64,000 nt of DNA from JACCZX01 sp038216465 (GTDB taxonomy: Bacteria; Pseudomonadota; Gammaproteobacteria; Burkholderiales; Burkholderiaceae_F), in assembly GCA_038216465.1 (NCBI GenBank), contig JBBQQC010000017.1, forward strand, positions 1 through 64,000. The letters are read 5' to 3'. Below the pieces are notes generated by a model. The model made no database searches. It saw only the letters and a program-made list of their open reading frames with translations, and was not told the origin of the DNA. A program made the translations under genes and the position numbers. Positions within the stretch are counted from its first letter, which is position 1; every line of letters begins with the position of its first letter. Positions 60,085-64,000 of the stretch are shown here, piece after piece.

Positions 60085-62976
60085 ATGTCCTCGCTATCCG
60101 AACTCGAAGCACACAACGATTTTCATTCGCGGCATATTGGGCCGAATGATTCCGAAATTGCCGAGATGCTGGCAGTGATCGGCGCCGAGTCGCTCGATGC
60201 GCTGGTCGATGCGATCGTGCCTCCGACTATCAAGCTCGACACGCCGCTTGCACTGCCCGTTGCAATCAACGAGGAAGAGGCGCTCGCAAAGATTCGCGCG
60301 ATTGCCGGCAAGAATCAGGTCTATCGCAGCTTCATCGGGCAGGGCTATTACGGCACGCATACGCCCAAGGTCATTCTGCGCAACGTGCTGGAGAACCCCG
60401 CCTGGTACACGGCGTACACCCCTTATCAGGCCGAGATTTCACAGGGCCGCTTGGAAGCGCTGATCAATTTTCAGACGATGGTGTCCGATCTGACAGGGAT
60501 GGCGATCGCCAATGCGTCTCTGCTGGACGAGGCTACCGCGGCGGCCGAGGCAATGACGCTCGCCAGGCGCAGCGCGAAAAGCCGGAGCAACGTGCTGCTG
60601 GTGGCCGGCGACTGTCATCCGCAGACGATCGAGGTCGTCCGGACGCGAGCCGAGCCGTTAGGCATCGAAGTCAAAATCGGTTTTGTCCCCGAGCTGATGA
60701 AAGGCTCCGACTATTTCGGCGTGCTGGCGCAGTACCCATCGACGACCGGATTGATTCACGACATGCGCGCTCTGGTCGCGCAGGCGCACAATGCCGGCGC
60801 GGTTTTTTGCGTGGCGAGCGACCTGCTCGCGTTGACGTTGCTCGAGGCACCCGGAACATGGGACGCCGATATTGTCGTCGGCAATTCGCAGCGCTTCGGA
60901 GTGCCGTTCGGGTTCGGCGGACCGCACGCGGCGTTCATTGCGTGCAAGGATCAATTCAAACGCTCGCTGCCGGGGCGGCTGGTCGGCGTGTCGGTCGATT
61001 CACAGGGGCACCCTGCGTATCGACTGACGCTGCAAACGCGCGAGCAACACATTCGGCGCGAAAAGGCGACCTCAAACATATGCACGGCGCAGGTGCTGCT
61101 GGCCGTGATGGCCAGCATGTATGCGGTGTATCACGGCCCGCAGGGACTGACGCGCATCGCGCACCGCGTGCACCGGCTGACGGCGATTCTCGCCGAGGGC
61201 TTGAAGCGTGCCGGGCTGAACGTTAGCGGCAGCTACTTCGACACGATCGCGGTCAGCGGCGTCGACGCGCGTGCGATTCACGCGGCTGCGCACGCGGCGC
61301 GCCTGAACCTGCGCAACTTCGGAGCGCGCGCGCCGCAGATGATCGGCATCTCGCTTGACGAGACTACGACGCGCGCCGACATCGTCACATTGTGGCGCCT
61401 GCTCGGCGTAGGCGCCGAGGTCGATGCGCTCGACCGCGAGATTGACCGTGCGGTGGAGGCCGCAATTCCCGTCGCACTTCGCCGCACGACGTCGTTTCTG
61501 ACACATCCGGTTTTCAATGCCCATCACAGCGAGCACGAGATGCTGCGCTACATGCGCGCGCTGGCCGACAAGGATCTCGCGCTCGACCGCACGATGATTC
61601 CACTCGGCTCGTGCACGATGAAGCTGAACGCGACCAGCGAGATGGTGCCGGTCACGTGGCCCGAGTTCGCCGACATTCATCCGCTGGCTCCGGCCGAACA
61701 GACGGAGGGTTACCGGCAACTGGTTAACGAGCTCGAGCGGATGCTCGCCGAGTGCACCGGTTACGATGCCGTCAGCCTGCAGCCGAACTCCGGCGCGCAA
61801 GGCGAGTACGCAGGCCTGCTCGCGATTCGCGCCTATCACCGAGCGCGCGGCGAAGGGCATCGCAACGTCTGCCTGATTCCTGAGAGCGCGCACGGCACCA
61901 ACCCGGCCTCGGCGCAGCTGTGCGGCATGAACGTCGTGCCCGTCAAGACCGATCGCCGCGGCAATGTCGATGTCGAGGATTTGCAAGCGAAGGCGCAGCA
62001 GCATGCCAACGATCTGGCGGCGTTGATGGTCACGTACCCGTCCACGCACGGCGTGTTCGAGGAGGCGATTGTCGAGATCTGCGCGATCATTCACACGGCC
62101 GGCGGGCAGGTCTATACCGACGGCGCCAATTTGAACGCGTTAGTCGGCGTGGCAAAGCCGGGCCAGTACGGCTCCGACGTTTCACATCTGAATCTGCACA
62201 AGACGTTTTGTATTCCGCACGGCGGTGGAGGGCCGGGCGTCGGACCGGTGGCGGTCAAAGCGCATCTAGCGCCGTTTCTGCCGGGCAAGCTCGGCGTTCA
62301 AAGCGCAGTCGGCATGGTCAGCGCCGCCAGCTTCGGCAGTGCCAGCATTCTGCCGATTCCATGGATGTACGTGACGATGATGGGCCGTGACGGGCTGCGG
62401 CGCGCGACCCAAGTGGCACTGCTGAACGCTAACTACATCGCGAAGAAACTCGAGCCGCACTTTCCGACGTTGTACGCGGGACGCAACGGCTATGTGGCGC
62501 ACGAATGCATTCTCGATGTACGCCCGCTGAAGGATGCCAGCGGAATTTCCGCGGAAGATATCGCCAAGCGACTGATGGACTACGGTTTCCACGCGCCGAC
62601 ATTATCGTTCCCGGTGCCCGGCACGCTGATGGTCGAGCCGACCGAATCGGAGCCGAAGATCGAGCTCGACCGATTCATCGAAGCAATGATCGCAATTCGC
62701 GAAGACATTCGCGCGGTGGAGCGTGGCGAGATCGACCGCGACGATAACCCGCTGAAAAATGCGCCGCACACTGCAGCGATGGTAACGGCCGAAACCTGGG
62801 CGCACGACTACCCGCGCGAGCGCGCGGCCTTTCCGGTGGCTTCGCTGAAAAGGCACAAGTACTGGCCGCCGGTGGGCCGTGTCGACAACGCGTATGGTGA
62901 CCGCAACATCATGTGCTCTTGCGTTCCGATGGAGGCGTATGCCGGCAGCGCCGTCGAGTTATCAACGGCACAATGA
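60085..62976 (+). CDS. gcvP: Glycine dehydrogenase (decarboxylating), P protein
   Basis: The 963-residue single-chain GcvP (E. coli 957) decarboxylates glycine using PLP. The N-terminal half starts FHSRHIGPNDSEIAEMLAVI. The catalytic lysine is near residue 706 in HLNLHKTFCIPHGGGGPG. MIPLGSCTMKLNATSEM begins the second half and MCSCVPMEAY closes the protein. Third in the gcvTHP operon, it is followed after 42 bp by the serine deaminase gene. The L protein (lpd) is not in the window. Confidence 0.99.
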   Translation: MSSLSELEAHNDFHSRHIGPNDSEIAEMLAVIGAESLDALVDAIVPPTIKLDTPLALPVAINEEEALAKIRAIAGKNQVYRSFIGQGYYGTHTPKVILRNVLENPAWYTAYTPYQAEISQGRLEALINFQTMVSDLTGMAIANASLLDEATAAAEAMTLARRSAKSRSNVLLVAGDCHPQTIEVVRTRAEPLGIEVKIGFVPELMKGSDYFGVLAQYPSTTGLIHDMRALVAQAHNAGAVFCVASDLLALTLLEAPGTWDADIVVGNSQRFGVPFGFGGPHAAFIACKDQFKRSLPGRLVGVSVDSQGHPAYRLTLQTREQHIRREKATSNICTAQVLLAVMASMYAVYHGPQGLTRIAHRVHRLTAILAEGLKRAGLNVSGSYFDTIAVSGVDARAIHAAAHAARLNLRNFGARAPQMIGISLDETTTRADIVTLWRLLGVGAEVDALDREIDRAVEAAIPVALRRTTSFLTHPVFNAHHSEHEMLRYMRALADKDLALDRTMIPLGSCTMKLNATSEMVPVTWPEFADIHPLAPAEQTEGYRQLVNELERMLAECTGYDAVSLQPNSGAQGEYAGLLAIRAYHRARGEGHRNVCLIPESAHGTNPASAQLCGMNVVPVKTDRRGNVDVEDLQAKAQQHANDLAALMVTYPSTHGVFEEAIVEICAIIHTAGGQVYTDGANLNALVGVAKPGQYGSDVSHLNLHKTFCIPHGGGGPGVGPVAVKAHLAPFLPGKLGVQSAVGMVSAASFGSASILPIPWMYVTMMGRDGLRRATQVALLNANYIAKKLEPHFPTLYAGRNGYVAHECILDVRPLKDASGISAEDIAKRLMDYGFHAPTLSFPVPGTLMVEPTESEPKIELDRFIEAMIAIREDIRAVERGEIDRDDNPLKNAPHTAAMVTAETWAHDYPRERAAFPVASLKRHKYWPPVGRVDNAYGDRNIMCSCVPMEAYAGSAVELSTAQ

Positions 62977-63018
62977 CCGTTAAAATTTCACTTGTCGTGA
63001 AGTGAGGGCGGCCGAGCC

Positions 63019-64000
63019 GTGGCGGTTAGCGTTTTCGATCTGTTCAAAATCGGCATCGGACCATCGAGTTCGCATACGGTGGGCCCGATGCGCGCGGCGC
63101 GATTGTTCGCAACGCGGCTCGAGCACAGCGGCGTGCTCGAGCGCGTGGCCAGCGTGCGCGCCGAGCTGTATGGATCGCTCGGGGCAACCGGCAAAGGACA
63201 CGGCAGCGACAAGGCAATCCTCCTAGGGCTCGAAGGCGACGAGCCTGCTACGGTTCAAATTGAAGCCGTCGCAGGCCGTCTGCAGCAAATCCGCTCGGCG
63301 CAGCAGCTTTCGCTGCTCGGCCGGCACCCGATCCGGTTTGTCGAGAAGGAACACCTGCTGTTCTTCATCAAGGCGCTGCCTTTTCATGCAAACGGAATGC
63401 GCTTCACGGCGTTCGACGCTGCGGGTTGCGAGATCGAATCGCGCAGCTATTACTCGGTCGGCGGCGGGTTCGTCGTCAGCGAAGAAGTGGCGGCAGACGG
63501 CTCATCCCACAAGCGCATCGCGCCGGACACGACCATGCTGCCGCTGCCATTTCACAGCGGTGCGGAGTTGCTCGCGCAATGTCGTGTCAACGGGCTGTCA
63601 ATCGCGCAGGTAATGCGTGCCAACGAGCGTCACTGGCGCTCCGACGATGAGATCGACGCCGGGTTGCTGCAGATATGGGATGTGATGCAGGCGTGTGTTG
63701 TGCGCGGCATCGCAACCGACGGCATATTGCCCGGTGGCCTGAAGGTGAAGCGGCGCGCGGCCGACTGGCACCGCAAATTGTCGTGCGGCGCGCAACCGGC
63801 CGATGCGTTGACGGTCCTGGATTGGGTCAATCTGTGGGCGCTCGCAGTCAACGAAGAAAACGCTGCGGGCGGCCGCGTCGTCACAGCACCGACTAATGGT
63901 GCCGCCGGCATCATTCCAGCGGTGCTGCATTACTACATGGGCTTTGTCGCCGGCGCCAGCAGCGCCGGCGTGATCGATTTTCTGCTGACCGCCGGCGCGG
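63019..64000 (+). CDS. sdaA: L-serine ammonia-lyase (partial, cut by window end)
   Basis: A GTG at 63019 opens a frame that stays open to the window end (327 codons). It reads V-F-D-L-F-K-I-G-I-G-P-S-S-S-H-T-V-G-P-M, the start of the iron-sulfur single-chain serine deaminases, then GATGKGHGSDKAILLGLEGD, ESRSYYSVGGGFVVSEE and VVTAPTNGAAGIIPAVLHYY. The enzyme converts serine to pyruvate and ammonia. The C-terminal Cys ligands of the Fe-S cluster lie beyond the window. Its position after gcvP suggests linked glycine-serine catabolism. Confidence 0.95.
   Translation, partial: MAVSVFDLFKIGIGPSSSHTVGPMRAARLFATRLEHSGVLERVASVRAELYGSLGATGKGHGSDKAILLGLEGDEPATVQIEAVAGRLQQIRSAQQLSLLGRHPIRFVEKEHLLFFIKALPFHANGMRFTAFDAAGCEIESRSYYSVGGGFVVSEEVAADGSSHKRIAPDTTMLPLPFHSGAELLAQCRVNGLSIAQVMRANERHWRSDDEIDAGLLQIWDVMQACVVRGIATDGILPGGLKVKRRAADWHRKLSCGAQPADALTVLDWVNLWALAVNEENAAGGRVVTAPTNGAAGIIPAVLHYYMGFVAGASSAGVIDFLLTAGA

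Noticed and set aside
61072..62094. A 340-codon open frame antisense to gcvP
   Set aside because: Shadow of gcvP with no start signal or domain.
62988..63005. Inverted repeat TCACTT...AAGTGA between gcvP and sdaA as a terminator
   Set aside because: The stem is only 6 bp and no U-run follows. It might be a protein site, but there is too little to support a call.

Overview
This 64 kb window is GC-rich, densely coding bacterial DNA. The gene families point to a betaproteobacterium, most likely in or near Burkholderiales. Supporting evidence is the yhdP-nitrilase-tldD block divergent from glnE, the DUF3460 and CHCC zinc-finger small proteins, two orphan Bug/TctC-type solute-binding proteins, the recN-nadK/hrcA-hemH-grpE-dnaK-dnaJ block, and a tandem glycine riboswitch in front of gcvTHP. 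I saw no rRNA, tRNA, CRISPR array, insertion sequence or prophage.

Layout. 1-1.3 kb is a decayed segment: a tldD fragment that duplicates DNA 4.2 kb downstream, a truncated acyltransferase and a frameshifted acetyltransferase. 1.3-3.7 kb holds an ice-binding-like (DUF3494) lipoprotein and an OmpA-family protein. 3.8-13.2 kb is tldD, a nitrilase-family amidase and a large YhdP/AsmA-like protein, with glnE divergent. 13.1-21.7 kb is mostly housekeeping: azlCD, ilvE, a zinc-finger protein, an NTF2-like protein, a YheT-type hydrolase, a ferredoxin-NADP reductase, BepA-like protease, moaC and an ornithine-cyclodeaminase-family reductase. 21.7-31 kb carries recN and nadK, then the heat-shock group. 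grpE and dnaK each have a sigma-32-like promoter, and a strong terminator lies between dnaK and dnaJ. 31-37.5 kb holds a TauE/SafE permease, a DUF4019 protein, scpA, a DUF3460 protein, metG, a cytosolic PhnD-like protein and mrp/apbC.

37.5-47.4 kb is more accessory. It has a YgiB-like lipoprotein / YgiC-like ATP-grasp ligase / DUF350 membrane protein trio, an MFS exporter with a C-terminal ABM-like domain, a CMD-family protein, a Bug protein, a D-threonine-aldolase-like PLP enzyme, dcd, corA and a large FecR/DUF6600 protein. The region upstream of that last gene contains five GTAAC boxes. 47.5-58.2 kb holds a basic-amino-acid decarboxylase, a TIGR02999-type ECF sigma factor, a second Bug protein, a signal-less ModA-like protein, a Ser/Thr kinase with a periplasmic TPR-like domain, a tiny secreted Cys-containing peptide, a di-heme oxidoreductase lipoprotein and an unknown lipoprotein. 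The sigma factor, kinase, peptide and di-heme protein together are the best candidate for an under-described signalling unit.

58.3-64 kb is a glycine catabolism unit. A tandem glycine aptamer precedes gcvT, gcvH and gcvP, followed by the start of sdaA (L-serine deaminase), which is cut by the window edge. Together these would turn glycine into one-carbon units and, through serine, into pyruvate.
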